DNA of 64,000 bases, from contig NC_135718.1 of assembly GCF_964656455.1 (NCBI RefSeq), forward strand, positions 129,061,093 through 129,125,092. The letters run 5' to 3'. Shown here piece by piece: positions 22,258 through 40,246 of this stretch. The notes beneath the pieces are model-generated. The model did no database searches. It had not been told where the DNA came from and was given only the letters and a program-made list of their open reading frames with translations. Each line of letters opens with the position of its first letter. Within the stretch, counting starts at the first letter, position 1. The DNA is from Halichoerus grypus (taxonomy: Eukaryota; Chordata; Mammalia; Carnivora; Phocidae). The translations under genes and the position numbers were made by a program.

Positions 22258-25200
22258 CTGGAAGAGATGCCACAGTCAGAGTGGGGGAGGGGCGCGTCTG
22301 CAGGGGACCCGAGTTGGGGATAGTGGGACAAGAGGGGCTCAAGGCTACAGGCCCTCACCCCAGGTAATCAATCAGTCTGGGTGGCAGACTCTACTACCTC
22401 CGTTCCCTACATTGGGCTGTTCTCCCACTTGGAAAATCCTTCCACTAGCCAGATCTCTTCATCTTTACTAACCCTCTGTCTTGCCTTGATTTCCAGCACC
22501 CAGCCTCATCTAGTCGGGCAGGAGAAGAGGTGGCTTCTATTAAAGGACGGTCCCTGGAGAAGGACGTTCCTCGTACCTTTCCCTTTGATCTCCAGCCGAC
22601 AGTCCACGGATGCCTCCCCTAACACATTGACAGCCTTGCAGGTGTAGACCCCAGAATCAAAGGGGCTGGGCTTCCGGATCTCCAGGGTGCAGATGCCTTG
22701 CTCAGAGAGGGCACGGTATTTGGGGTCACCCTGGATGTTCATCTTGTTTTTCATCCAGATGATCTTGGGCTAAGGGAACATGGTCAGAAGAGAGCTGAGG
22801 AGATTGTGGGCTGGGATGGGCTTTGAAGGAGCTGTCTGGGAAGATTCCCCAGCCCCACTGCCCCCACCCACCCAGGGCACAGGGGGGCTTCACCCCTTAC
22901 CTTGGGCGATGCTCGGACACTGCAGAAGAGCTGAGTGCTATAGCCAGGAGTGGAGGTGTGGTCAGCCAGGGGCTGGGTAAATGAGGGGGCTTCTGAGAAG
23001 TCTCGCTCCACAAACCCTTTAGGTTTGGCAACAATATCTGGGTTCAGGAGAGAAAGGGGTGCAAATTTAAGGTTACAAGAGTAGACCTGTTAGAACTGAA
23101 TTCATCCATTTTCCTAAAATAATCACTATAGCTTACGCTTAGGTATCTTATTTAATCTACTTAGCATCCTTCTGCAAGAGTGAGTTTGTTATTACTATTT
23201 GACAGACGGGAAACTAAGGCCCTTCATGGATGAGTGACTTGCCCAATATCACTTAGTGAGTTTGGGGCTTAAAGGGTAGACAATCACATCATGACCATGG
23301 TTCTCTGGGCAGAGAGCTGGTGGTCTGGAGGAGGATCTTAGCATCAACGAGGGCAGGAGACAAGCCATTTCATTGCTGCCGTGGGATGAAGGAGCTCCGT
23401 GGCAGGACCCCAGGCTCCTGGGATCTTCGGGAAGCCAGGCAGGGCCAATATGTGGGAACTTAGAGACAGAAGATCTCAAAGAAGCAGAGGAATGTCAGGA
23501 CCGTGCCTGGGTGGGTCAGGGAGAGGACAGAGAGGGCAACGGGCGGGAAAACTGGATAGATGAGTTGCTCTTGGCCGAGGCTGGGGACTTGCAACCCAGA
23601 GATCCACATTTCATTTCTGTTTGTCTTTGGAGACCTGACTGGTTTTCCTTTTTTAAACAAAAATGTCTTCCTCGTTCTGTGCAGCACAGGCTGGTGTTAA
23701 AAATTTGCGTGTGCCTTCCCAAGCCTACACAGACTCCGTGCTGGGGCGGCGGGCGGGGGGGGTTGCTGGAGATCACAGGGTGACAGGGAGCAAGGGCTTG
23801 GCATTTCATATTTGACGCAAGCACGTCACGTGGCCGTGTGGAGACAGTAAATACCCGTATCTCTCCTGTCCATCTGTGTGCTGTTATATGAGGGTCAGGA
23901 GGCTTGTGTTTGAGCCAACTCACCGGACTCTACCTACCCACGCACGCTGCCACTCAGAGTAGTGCCCCTGGGACACCGCGCATGAGCCCCCGGGATCGCT
24001 ACCATGCTGGCAGCTACCAGCAACTTCGGAATAAGCGCACAGCCTCCCAAGGGGCGCATCTCCTTTGCACGGGTTTGCTCTGATGTGTTTGTTAAAATCA
24101 ATCAACCACATCCATTTCTTTACAGTCCCTCGTGTGAACGCGTGAGCGTGTGCGTAGCTGTGGAGTGGGCGTGGAGAGGGCAGCAGATGCTCTGGCGAGC
24201 GGCACCCACCAGGAGCCCACAGGGAGGGGTGCTGATGCCCCAGGACAGGCCGAGCCTGGCTGGGCGGGGGGTTGGAGGGAAGGAGGGCCCCAGGCCCAGA
24301 CCCACCTGCCTTCTGGATGCGGGCTAGCTCCTTGGTGGTCGCGGCCGAGGCACTGAGCCCACACTGGTTCTCCGAGAAGACCCGAAAGGAGTAGGTGTTT
24401 CCCACGATGAGGTCAGAGATGGTGCACGTGGTCGGGTGGTAGCGCTCCAGGACCGTGAACCATTGCTGCGGGGACCCCGGCCCAGTCATCTTCTCCTCTG
24501 ACCCTTGCCCTTGCCCTCCTGGCTCACCCTGCGGCCCCTTCCTCAGAGGGGCTCATTCCAGGCCTTATCCCAAGGGAGCTGAACCATCCAGCTTTGGGAG
24601 ACAGGGTCCCTGGATACTCAGATGACCTCGCTAGGGTCCTCAGAGAATTCTAGATTCTTACGGCTCAAAGTGTGGCCTGAGGACCTGCAAACTCAGAATC
24701 ACCTGGGAAGTGCAGGATCTCAGCCCCCGCCCCAGACCTAACGAGTTAAGGCTGGCATTTTAGCAAGATTCCCAGGTGATTCATAGGCACATTACATTTC
24801 CAGAAGCACTTCTCTAGACCTTGAAGGGCCGCAGAGAGCCCCCCTTGCAGTCTTCAGGAGGCAGCTGAGGCCCAGAGAGGAAAGGGATCTTGCTAAAAAG
24901 CCACATGAGGATCAGGTTAGTGGTAGTTAGACTAGAGCGTGCTCCCTGGACTCTTGGAGGGCCAGGCTTTCCTGGCCACCTTGGCCCCTTCCCCCCGCCG
25001 CACGCTGCTCCAGCGGGCCTCACCCCTGTCTTTTTGTCTGCCTTCTGCACTGTGTAGCCCAGGAGCTCTGTGTTGCCTGTGTCCTGGGGCGGTGTCCACT
25101 CAAGAGCAGCGTTGCAGCCCCAGACGTCCAGTAGCCGGATGCTGCTGGGGGGTCCAGGTTTCTCTGCAGGTCCAGAGTGTGAGGGGGGTGAGGAGGAAGG

Positions 25201-28200
25201 CTGGGCTTGCTGCAAAATCCCCACACCCAAGATCTGGCTCCCGTCACACACTCCCTGGCCTAATCCCGTCAGCAGTCAGCTCTGGGGTAGGAGGTGGGGT
25301 CTCTGGGTCCCCAGCAAGGCAGCCCCACCTCCCCTGGCCCCGTACCAATCACCAGGATGTCGATGGCTGCCTTGGCCTCCAAGCCTTCCAGACGCACAGT
25401 GAGCTCATAGCAGCCTGAGTCGGAGCGCTGGGCCGAGCGGATGAAGAGGATGGAGTCCTGGTCCCCGGTGCGCACATTCACCCGCTGGCTGTCCAGGGCG
25501 TGGCCATTATGGGTCCAAGAGGCCTGAGGCTTGGGACTCCCCTGGGAAGGAGGAGCTCTCAGGCTAGGTGCAGGAGATGCGAGCACCCCCATACCCACTC
25601 AATTCCGGGGATCTCTGGAGCTGTGCTCAGGGGAGCTGGCCCCAATAGCCCTTCCAGGAGAGACGCAGGTGCTGCTCACAGCCTCCTTCTCCAGGTGTCC
25701 AGCCAACCCTGGGACCACCCATCCCGACCACAGGCTGGAGAATCACAACTGAGTCATGTGTACAACAGAGGGAGGGTGAAGCTCTCTTGGTGGGTCTCAT
25801 GAGGGCCGACCCTCATGAGGATCCTGACATTTCCAGGGTTCCTGCGACACACCTCAAGTAGGGGCCCTGATTTCCATCCAGGCTGTGATCGTGGGCAGGG
25901 GCCATACCTACCTGGAAGGGGATTTGCAGGTTGACTGGCTCTCCCGCCTGGCGGATGTAGGTCTGACGGAGGTGGCGGGGGACTCGGATCTTGGGGGTCT
26001 CTGCATCAAAGGGAGAGGCCAGGCTTAGCATGGCACGGGGTTGCTGATGGGGGGCTACTGTGGTAGCCGCAGGAAACAACTGGTGAGGGCTGCTGGCTGG
26101 GCAGGAGGGCTCCTAGTTGTGCTCTGGGGCTGCCCGCTTGTGGGAACGGCTAGTGGAGATCCAGGGGCCCAAATCCCTCAAGGCCCTTGGGGAGTTGAGA
26201 GCTGGGAGGTTCCAGGAGGGCAGGGCCTCCATGGTGTGAACTGGTAAGCATCCCGGGCACTCCCTTGGCGCCCTCACCCTGCCAGGCTGGGATTTACCCT
26301 GCAGCCCAGGCATGCCAGGGCTCCAGATGGGTCCTGGCGGGCTCCTTGGCTCCCCCTAGTGGGGAGCAGGTGCTGCACCTGTCGGCCTGCATTCCCAGGA
26401 GAGGTGGCCATGCCTTCTTCCTCCTCATCCAGCACCCTCCATTCCCCGGCAGCCCAGAACCTCCAGAGAAGCCCCTGTGAGATCCATTTGCCCATTTCTC
26501 TGTCGGAGGCCATATGGGAGGTTTAGGATCTTTCCTTTCTTAAATGAGGGCAGAGCAGCTATACCCCTTCTTTCTCTGTCACCCCTCCCACTACCTTTCG
26601 GTCTCACAGTTGGGAAGTCCTTCCTGAAATCTCACTTCAGTCCCATGCTAGCGGGGGGTGGGGAGCCAGCTTCCTGACTGTCACCTAATCAGGTGCGGCC
26701 ACCAAAGCTGCTGTGCATTCTAAGGGAGGCTGCCGCAGCCCCTGCCATCCCCCCACTCCCCGCCCCGGGCGGGGGCAGGAGTGGTGGAGCTGAAGCTCCT
26801 CGGCAGCAAACAGGTGGCAGCAGTTGGTCGGTGGCACACAGGCCGGAGGGGAGGAGATGGTGAGAAGGAACACTGTGTCTCCGAGGATTAGCTGTGCAGG
26901 CCCTTGGCTCTGGGAGCATAAGGAGTGGAACGATCTAGGGGCAGCTGCAGGGGGCCAGGAATGCTTGGCAGCTCCAGGTGGCTAAGAAGAGACAGCTGAG
27001 CAGCTGAGGATTCTGGACAAGGTCCCCACCCTGCCCTGCCCATGAGGAGGGCCTGGCTGGTCCCTGTTTGTTCGCGGCCTCCTCCCCCTCTTCTCTCCAG
27101 GAAATCCCCTTCTCTCCTGCCAGAGGAATTGTAATGGAGTCGTGGGTGCAGAGTCTGGCTGGCTCCTTCAATGTTGGGCCTTGGAGTAGAGAGCCTTGGC
27201 CTCTGTACCCTCTCAGAGTCTGAGCTCCTGGGGCAGGTCCAGGACCCTCCCAACCAGGAGGGCTTCCTGGCGCCTCCAGGCTAGAGTCGACATGTCCATA
27301 CCGTGGCTGCCAGGTGGGGTCATGTCTGCCCCAGACTCAAAGGATGGGAGGGTCCCAGAGAAGACTCCCGGACTCCCGGACGCTTGGTGGCACAGGAATG
27401 GTCCTGTATGGGAGGCAGGTTCTGGGATTGCTGCTAATAGGCTGAGTGACCGCGAGGGAGTCCTGGAGCCCCTGGGGACCTGCTTGGCTTGGATGGACCA
27501 GCTGTCATAGCCCTTGATTCTAATCTCCCTAGCCCCGTGGTTCCCACATCTCTTGGGCCTTGAAGTTGAGAAGTATTTCCTTGAATCCAAACTTGACCTC
27601 TCCTGTGGCTCTGAAGCCCACTCTTTTTGGAGGCCTCCTGTGGGTGCAGGGGAACAAGAAGGAAGGTAGAGAAGGCCTCAGGCCACCTGCTGGCCTGTGT
27701 CTCTCTTCACCCCAGGCCCTGGGCTGTCCTCAGAGACCTCAGATCAGATCAAATGACTCACTGCCATTAACAGACTGAAACCCGATCGGCTCTGGGAAGG
27801 GAGCAAGGGTAGGCTTGAGGCTAATGCACCCTGCAAATAGAAGCCTTACAAAGGGACAGCAGCTGGCCTCCAAGGTCCCCAGCACACCGCTGCCCTCTGG
27901 GGATGCACAAAACTTCACAGGCCTGCAGGCTCTCGTCTGTTTCTCCCACTAGGGACGTGGTGGGATAAGAGGCAAGCAAAGACTTCTTTCTGTTCAAAAA
28001 CCTTTGGGAGGATCTGGAACCCAGGCCATATGACACGAGCTGAAAATGGGCAGAAAATGAACTTCCCTGGCCGCTGGAGGGATTCAGATTAGATAGGAAG
28101 AAGAACAAAATGGCTTTTAGCATTGGGACACTGAGGCAGGTGACCTGGGGAGCTTGAGCTTTTGTTTCTGGGAGTCAGGGACACCCTCCCCCAATGCTTG

Positions 28201-29777
28201 GGGGCTGGGCCACTCAGGGAAATGGCCTCTTTGACCTCCAGAGGCTTGCTGCTGAGGAACCTGGAACTTTCTTAAGGCAAGATAGTGATAGCATGTGGCT
28301 TGTGCATGTGAGGGTGGGATGGGGGGAGATGATTGTCTTGTTTCCTCTGCCCATCAGCCTCAGGTTTCCCTACCTATCACATAAGGTGCCTGGGAAGGGC
28401 TGGGAGCAGGAGATAAAAGGATGGGCTTTACCGATGATCTTCTGGATGTGGACAGGTTGTTGTAGCACAGCTGGTGGGCCAGCCCCCGCAGAGCTCACTG
28501 CAGCCACACGCAGGAAGAACTTGTCCTCCAGAGCCAGGTTCCGCATGGTCAGCTGGGTCACCATCAGGGGCCGGGCGTTCACGGGCACCCACTCCGAGCC
28601 TGGGGAAATGGACAGCATGCAAGGCCCCGGCTTCACGGCCATGGGCATCCTTCTCAGTGGGGCTTTCCTCCTCCCTGGGGATCTGGGGCAATGGACCTCC
28701 CACCCCGGGCCTTATTTGCCCCTTGCTCTCCTTCCCTGACTTCTTGTCAAATGGCATCAAAGACACCCGGTGTTAGAGCCCTGAAATGGTGGTCAGAGAA
28801 GGTATCACTAAAGCCCGGAGAGGGCTGGACACATCTGCCAAGTCATGCAGCAAGGTAAGGACAAAGGCAGAGGCCAGGCTGAACTTGGCCACCATGGAGG
28901 TGAACAGGACAGAGGCAACAGGAATTGGGCCATTGCCCTGGTCCCCTGTTTCTCTTCACTGTCTCCTATTCTTAAGTGCCCCTGCTCCCAGCTTCTCTGT
29001 CCCCCCTCCGGCTTGCCCTCCCCAAGCCGGCTCCTCTGAGACTCAGCATCTCCTTCACTTCCTATCAGACCAGCACCCCAGCGGCCCCGACCCCTCTCTC
29101 CCTGTTACTCAGAGGCTCCCTGGAGCTGGAGGATGGGGTGGGGGGTGTCTCCTGAGGTTATTTGGACATCCTCCTGCCTCAGAGGTCCATGGGGTGAGCA
29201 AGAAGTGTTAGGTGAGTGGGTTGAGGGGACCACTTGCACTTTCTTCTTCTGTATCTCCCCCCAGACTGGCCCAGCTGCAGGGTCTGGGGGCTTGTTGCTG
29301 CGACTCCCAAGCCCACCTCCCCTGGGGGTACGCAGGGCTTAGCCCAGAGCTCACCTCCTTCTCTGCAGAGCTCCAGCACATAGCCCTGGAGCCCCAGCCT
29401 CCCTAGCCTCTCCGGTGGCTCCCAGCTCACGGTCACCGAGCTGTCGCTCACATCCTCCAAGGCTAGCTGCAACGGGGCACTGGGCACATCTGGGGGAGAA
29501 GTAGGGGGAGATGAAGAGGTCTGTGGTGGAGAACTCTCCCCCGCCCGCACTCCCTGCCCCACCTCTTGTCACCTTCACTTGCAGGGGCAGGTTTAGTGGC
29601 TGCGGGGGCCGCAGGGGCTGTGGGGGCAGGCTCCTGTGGCGTGGGAGCCCGCTCTTCCCCGGTGGACGCCAATGCTGCCACTTCTCCAGAGGGCTCGGTG
29701 GTGGACGCCTTGGCCGGCTCAGAGGCGGTCTCCTCCGGACCACAGGTGGGGGCCTCCAAGGCGGCTTTCTCTGTCAT
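22241..29777 (-). CDS. MYBPH: Myosin-binding protein H (10 coding exons)
   Basis: MYBPH is a thick-filament protein of skeletal muscle related to myosin-binding protein C; it binds myosin through its C-terminal domains. The join is 29777-29573, 29489-29355, 28599-28432, 26000-25912, 25541-25346, 25163-25024, 24465-24306, 23037-22901, 22769-22577 and 22257-22241. This gives 1440 nt, 479 residues plus stop, with all junctions GT-AG and in frame. Domains in order: Pro/Ala-rich N-terminus (about 1-69), FnIII (about 70-168), Ig (about 175-265), FnIII (about 267-363) and C-terminal Ig (about 375-473). Recognisable stretches are MTEKA at the start, [20 protein letters not shown] in Ig1 and [15 protein letters not shown] in Ig2. 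The start is the first ATG after a TATA box and agrees with the family. The human protein has 477 residues; the two extra here come from the exon 9 donor. No frameshift or premature stop was found. Confidence 0.96.
22577..22769 (-). CDS. MYBPH: MYBPH coding exon 9 (C-terminal Ig)
   Basis: It encodes [17 protein letters not shown] through CRLEIKGK and holds the [11 protein letters not shown] signature of the last Ig domain. The exon must end at AAAG followed by GTACGA (22576-22575). Six bases earlier there is AAAG followed by GG, where the human protein would place the boundary. Using the later GT keeps the frame and adds Gly-Lys. Confidence 0.9.
22901..23037 (-). CDS. MYBPH: MYBPH coding exon 8 (linker and start of Ig-2)
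   Basis: It encodes [18 protein letters not shown] through FCSVRASPK. It ends in phase 0 with AAG followed by GTAAGG. Confidence 0.95.
23110..23265 (-). mobile_element. MIR, inverted, in MYBPH intron 7
   Basis: ATTTGACAGACGGGAAACTA and GTGACTTGCCCAATATCACT are the inverted MIR core. Confidence 0.7.
24306..24465 (-). CDS. MYBPH: MYBPH coding exon 7 (FnIII-2, second half)
   Basis: It encodes [17 protein letters not shown] through [24 protein letters not shown] is the F-G region typical of muscle FnIII domains. The donor is GCAG followed by GTGGGT. Confidence 0.95.
24655..24817. mobile_element. MER5-like hAT non-autonomous DNA transposon in MYBPH intron 6
   Basis: CTCAAAGTGTGGCCTGAGGA, AATCACCTGGGA, CCAGACCTAACGAGTTAAGG and CCCAGGTGATTC are the conserved words of MER5A/B. 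Divergence indicates an old copy. Confidence 0.75.
25024..25163 (-). CDS. MYBPH: MYBPH coding exon 6 (FnIII-2, first half)
   Basis: It encodes [16 protein letters not shown] through [25 protein letters not shown] is the FnIII Trp motif. It ends in phase 0 at GGG followed by GTGAGG. Confidence 0.95.
25346..25541 (-). CDS. MYBPH: MYBPH coding exon 5 (Ig-1)
   Basis: It encodes [17 protein letters not shown] through AAIDILVI. The Trp of the C strand and the DSGCYEL F-strand signature mark an Ig I-set fold. The residue after SG is Cys here, where the human protein as I recall it has Arg. Confidence 0.95.
25912..26000 (-). CDS. MYBPH: MYBPH coding exon 4 (start of Ig-1)
   Basis: It encodes [18 protein letters not shown] through NLQIPFQ, the linker and first strands of Ig-1. 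It ends in phase 0 with CAG followed by GTAGGT. A 2.4 kb intron separates it from exon 3. Confidence 0.95.
28432..28599 (-). CDS. MYBPH: MYBPH coding exon 3 (FnIII-1, second half)
   Basis: It encodes [10 protein letters not shown] through PVHIQKII and completes the first FnIII domain ([16 protein letters not shown] is the F-G strand region). The donor is ATCG followed by GTAAAG. Confidence 0.95.
29355..29489 (-). CDS. MYBPH: MYBPH coding exon 2 (FnIII-1, first half)
   Basis: It encodes [16 protein letters not shown] through [16 protein letters not shown] is the typical B-strand Trp motif of a fibronectin III fold. The acceptor follows a C-rich tract; the donor is GGAG followed by GTGAGC. Confidence 0.95.
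29573..29777 (-). CDS. MYBPH: MYBPH coding exon 1
   Basis: Residues 1-68 plus one base. It starts [13 protein letters not shown] and continues as a Pro/Ala/Glu/Thr-rich, probably disordered N-terminal tail that ends PAPASE. The donor is GAAG followed by GTGACA. Confidence 0.95.
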
Positions 29778-29870
29778 TGCTGGGCTGGCTGGGGGTGGTC
29801 AGGCTGGAGTGTGCAGGGATCAGCAGGAGAGGGTCTGGGCCTCCAGGGTGCCTGGGACACCTAGGTCCAG

Positions 29871-29880
29871 GCTTATATAG
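29871..29880 (-). promoter_or_regulatory. MYBPH: MYBPH TATA box
   Basis: The - strand reads CTATATAAGC about 100 bases before the start codon. Transcription would begin near 29845-29850, leaving a 5' UTR of about 70 bases. A strong TATA box suits a tissue-restricted muscle gene. Confidence 0.75.
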
Positions 29881-29917
29881 TCAGGGGCTGCCCCACCCCC
29901 AGCCAAATGATGATTCC

Positions 29918-29923
29918 CAGCTG
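29918..29923. promoter_or_regulatory. MYBPH: E-box (CAGCTG) upstream of the MYBPH TATA box
   Basis: CAGCTG is the preferred core for myogenic bHLH factors such as MyoD and myogenin. It lies about 40 bases upstream of the TATA box. The site is seen directly; its use is inference. Confidence 0.45.
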
Positions 29924-32810
29924 TGGGGTCAGGTCAGGCAGGGGGACTGGGGGGCAGGGAGATGCCTAGGCCAGGAATAGCTCAGGGGGAGGAACTGCAG
30001 GGTCCCTTGAGGAGCGCACTACCTCGTCTATCACTCCGATTGGATCTCAGCAGCCAGGGTGTTGGTGCCCGGAGGGGAGGAGGGCACAGATGGATGAGAT
30101 GGGGCATTGCCGAGAGCTGGTGCCAGGAGTCAGGCCAACGGGAACAAGAGCTTCCATCTGGAGAAGGAACCCAGATCACGCTTTGTGTTTGGCCTCTGCG
30201 GGGCCACTTGTACCCAGGGCTTCTCAGCCAGGTGCTGGGACCCAGACTGCCTGAAACAGCCTTCCCTGGGGAGCACTCCCAGCTTTGCTTCTGGGGTCCC
30301 ACACTCCCCTCGGCCTCACGCTCCCTGGGCATTCTCACATGTGCTGTGTGGGGTTGAAGGTTCCAGAGAGGAAGGGGATTGGGATGCCAAGGTGGGGCTG
30401 GTGGGAGGAAGGTCTTCCAGCAATGGGGCCCCAGGAAGGGGGCCTAAGGTCCCTGGTTACTGCTTTTGCTGGAGAGGACCCAGTCTCCCCAATCCCTGCG
30501 ACAATCCCCTAGCCCTTGGCAGTGAGATAAAGTCATGAGGCAGAGCTGGAAGAGACCCCAGAGGAGGACGGCACTCTGAAACTTCTAGACTCTTTGAAGC
30601 AGGGAGGGTTACGAGGCGGGTACAACCAAACGTCTAGTCACGGATCCATTCACCCAATAAAACGTTCAGACTGGCAATCAGTTAACAAGCCTGAAAATAC
30701 CACGTGTCAGGGAGGAGGGGAGGCCACGGGGACGGTCATGGCCGGTGGGAGTGGCGGTCGAAGACATCCCTTTGGAAAAAGGGAGACGGCATCTGGTAAA
30801 AACGGAAAATGGGCATGTCTGCGACCCAGCAGTGACAGCCCTAGACACTGTCACACGTGCCCAGGAGACATGCATGCCAATTCGCACAGCAGTATTATTT
30901 GTAATAGCCCAAACCTGGGGAAGGCCCCTGTCCCTCCACAGCTCACTGTGGAGCACGTGTGCACCTATAATCCAAAATACGGGACGGGACGAGCCAACTG
31001 CAGCCGCGGGGGCGACCTAACAGATCTCACAGTTTCATGGTGAACAAAGGGAGGAAGGCTCAAGAACAGTGGGATCCCACCCATGTTAAATTCAAAGGCA
31101 GACAACCCCACGCTCTCTTCCTCCAGGGGCTTCTGTAGGTGGTGAGACCCCAGGGGGAGGCAGGGGGAGGTCAGGAGCGGTGCCTCCAGGTGGAGGGACA
31201 GGGTGTCTGTGCTTGTGAGGTCTTGGGGGGCACTACTGAGGTTTCATTTCCCTTCCGGGGTGGGGTGGGGGGGTTATACAGGTTTTCACGAGTTAGTAAT
31301 TCTTTAAATGAAACAAATCCATTCTATGCACTCTTTAGCATGTATGCTATATCCCAACATTTAAAAATAAATACACAGGAGTGTGGCTGCCTTTCACTGC
31401 TTGTTGTCCTTGTTGTAGCGGAGGGCCTGGGGAGCCTCAGGGTCCGGCCCTGCCTGGGTGCCCGCGCCCTCTGCCAGGTGACTCAGTGTCCTGCCAGGCA
31501 GGAGGCGGGCCCCAGAGACCCGATCCCCATCCCTGGCCTCTGACTCCGCAGCTATAAGTGAATGTGACTAACTCTGCAGGACCCTGAGTCAGCCCTGCGG
31601 AGCTTGTCCCAGGCTGGGGGAAGGGTGGCTCCAGGGAGGAGGAGGGGGGTTGGCTGCCCTGGAGGGCTCACAGCCCCGGGGGTTTGGAAGACCCTTGTGT
31701 TGTGGGGTGGGCAAGGGGCGGCGACTGGGGAATTCCTGGCCCCACTGGCCCGTGATGAAATGCCAGGACCCTCCCGAGGCTCTGGCCAAGCTCTCACTTC
31801 CCTTGCCTTGAGCAGGGCTGTGACCTTGGGATCAGTTGCATCTGCTCAGCTCCAGCTGGTTCAGATTTCAGGGTGGCCAATAGGTACTTCCTTCCCTACA
31901 CCTCAAACCAGTGTCACAAACCAAGGCACGGATAATCGGAACATGAGGGAATCCACACATAAATTCTCTTTGATTTTGGAGTGTGCCTCCGGACTCCAGA
32001 TACAAGGCATGCCTGGGGCCCTGGGAGTTCCACAGAAACCTGACGAGAGCATTTCTACCTCATAAAGGCTGCAAGACCAGCGGGTCTTCTGAGCCCATCC
32101 CAACTCATCTGTATTCCCATCCCACCTGCCTGCCACCTCATGTCCCCGGCCACAGCCTGAACAGAGCAGCCTTGTCTCTGCTTGGGTTGAGGGCCGAGTG
32201 TGTCCCAAAAGGAGAGACAAGGGAGACAGAGGGCTGAGTGGCAGCCTTAGGACATCTGACAAATTTCCGCCCAGCAATGGAAGGGGCTTTTTAAGGTCAT
32301 GAGCCACCTACCCGTCTCTGGGAGTCTCAGAGGCTGGACGGCCATGTCTCAAGCACCCTGCAGAAACTCCAGGCCTGGGCCAGAGGGAGGGTGCAGGAGG
32401 ACGTCGGGGTCTCCTTCTAGCCCTGAACGGCCAGGGTCAGGGCTCTCTAACCTGGCCCTGGGTTGGCTCCCTACCCCCTCCCAGGGGCTCAGAGGAGATG
32501 AAGGTTTGGAATGTGGCTTCCTTCCTAGTACCTGCTAACCTGCAGGAAACAGAAAAGTCTTCTTTCAACAAGGAACTATGTCAAGAGGTCTGGACTACTT
32601 TATTATCTGGAAGGCCATCAGCCCTCCTGAGTTAAGTCCACAGCGGATGGATCTTAGGAGGCCGGCCTCCTTTTGGGACTCCCCGGGGCCCAGCAGAGGC
32701 CAGGGTAGCCTCACTTCTGCACCTTCTACAAGCTCCAAGCCCCCGAGCCTGAGAGAGGAATCCAGAAGACATGATGGAGGGGAGCCCAAAGAGACCGAAG
32801 CAAGTGCCAA
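29924..32810. other. Intergenic spacer MYBPH-CHI3L1
   Basis: About 3 kb separate the MYBPH promoter from the CHI3L1 3' end. The left part is GC-rich and unique, the middle (about 30680-31375) is an old L1 3' end, and the right part (31380-32800) is unique sequence. No credible exon was seen in any frame. Confidence 0.7.
30680..31376 (+). mobile_element. Old L1M 3' end
   Basis: Diverged L1 words occur in order: CAGCAGTATTATTTGTAATAGCC, shortened here to its core GTAATAGCCCAAACCTGGGG, then GGGATCCCACCCATG and the end ACATTTAAAAATAAATAC. It lies between MYBPH and CHI3L1 and is much more GC-rich than a typical L1, as expected for an old copy in GC-rich DNA. Confidence 0.7.
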
Positions 32811-32811
32811 C

Positions 32812-33303
32812 ACACGTGAAGCTCTGGCGCTTTATTGAGCAGCAGCTGCAGAATTAGGGAAGGGAAGTGGGAGGGGAGACGTGATCATGTCCCTGAGTGC
32901 AGCTTTCAAGCTGGGCTTGCAGAAGGGGTAATAAGTGTGGCTCTGCTTCATGAGAGATGTGCTGCTTGCACGGGCCAAATGGTGCCCTTCGGCAAGGAGG
33001 CCTGGGGGTAAGGGAGTCCAAGAAATCCCCTTGTGTGGGGCTGGGGCCATTGAGCATTTTCATGAATCAGCAGCGATGTGCTAACCCCGGGGCTTCCACC
33101 GTGCTGGCCCCCAGGACTTAGCTGCCCACGGCCCTACCTCTACCCGCTGCTCCACTGGAGCTGAGCTCAGACGGTTCCCCTGTGGCCCTCCGCGTGGGGT
33201 CCAAGGGAGGGAGACTGAGGCTCAGGCGGGGACTCAGCAAGGTGGGCGATCAGGCTCCGGGCCAGCAGGGATGCCCCTCGCCCCACCGTGTGCAGGACAG
33301 GGG
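32812..33303 (-). other. CHI3L1: CHI3L1 3' UTR
   Basis: This non-coding stretch runs from the TAG stop to just beyond the AATAAA. Its length is compatible with the roughly 0.5-0.6 kb known for this transcript. No repeat was recognised in it. Confidence 0.7.
32831..32836 (-). terminator. CHI3L1: CHI3L1 polyadenylation signal
   Basis: The + strand TTTATT reads AATAAA on the - strand, in the context GCTCAATAAAGCGCC. It lies about 0.47 kb after the stop codon. A second possible signal is at 32599-32604. Confidence 0.75.
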
Positions 33304-40136
<6,833 letters not shown>

Positions 40137-40237
40137 CCTGGCTGCAGCAGAGCGGGCTGGGCTGTGGCCGCGTCCTGTGCCCTCAGCTCTGTGTCTAGCC
40201 GCTTAGACAGGGCCTCTTCCCTGGGCTTCACGCTTCC

Positions 40238-40246
40238 TTTTTATAT
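40238..40246 (-). promoter_or_regulatory. CHI3L1: CHI3L1 TATA box
   Basis: The - strand reads ATATAAAAA followed by GG, about 105 bases before the start codon. Transcription is expected to begin near 40210-40215. The spacing and the strong match make it the likely core promoter. Confidence 0.75.
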
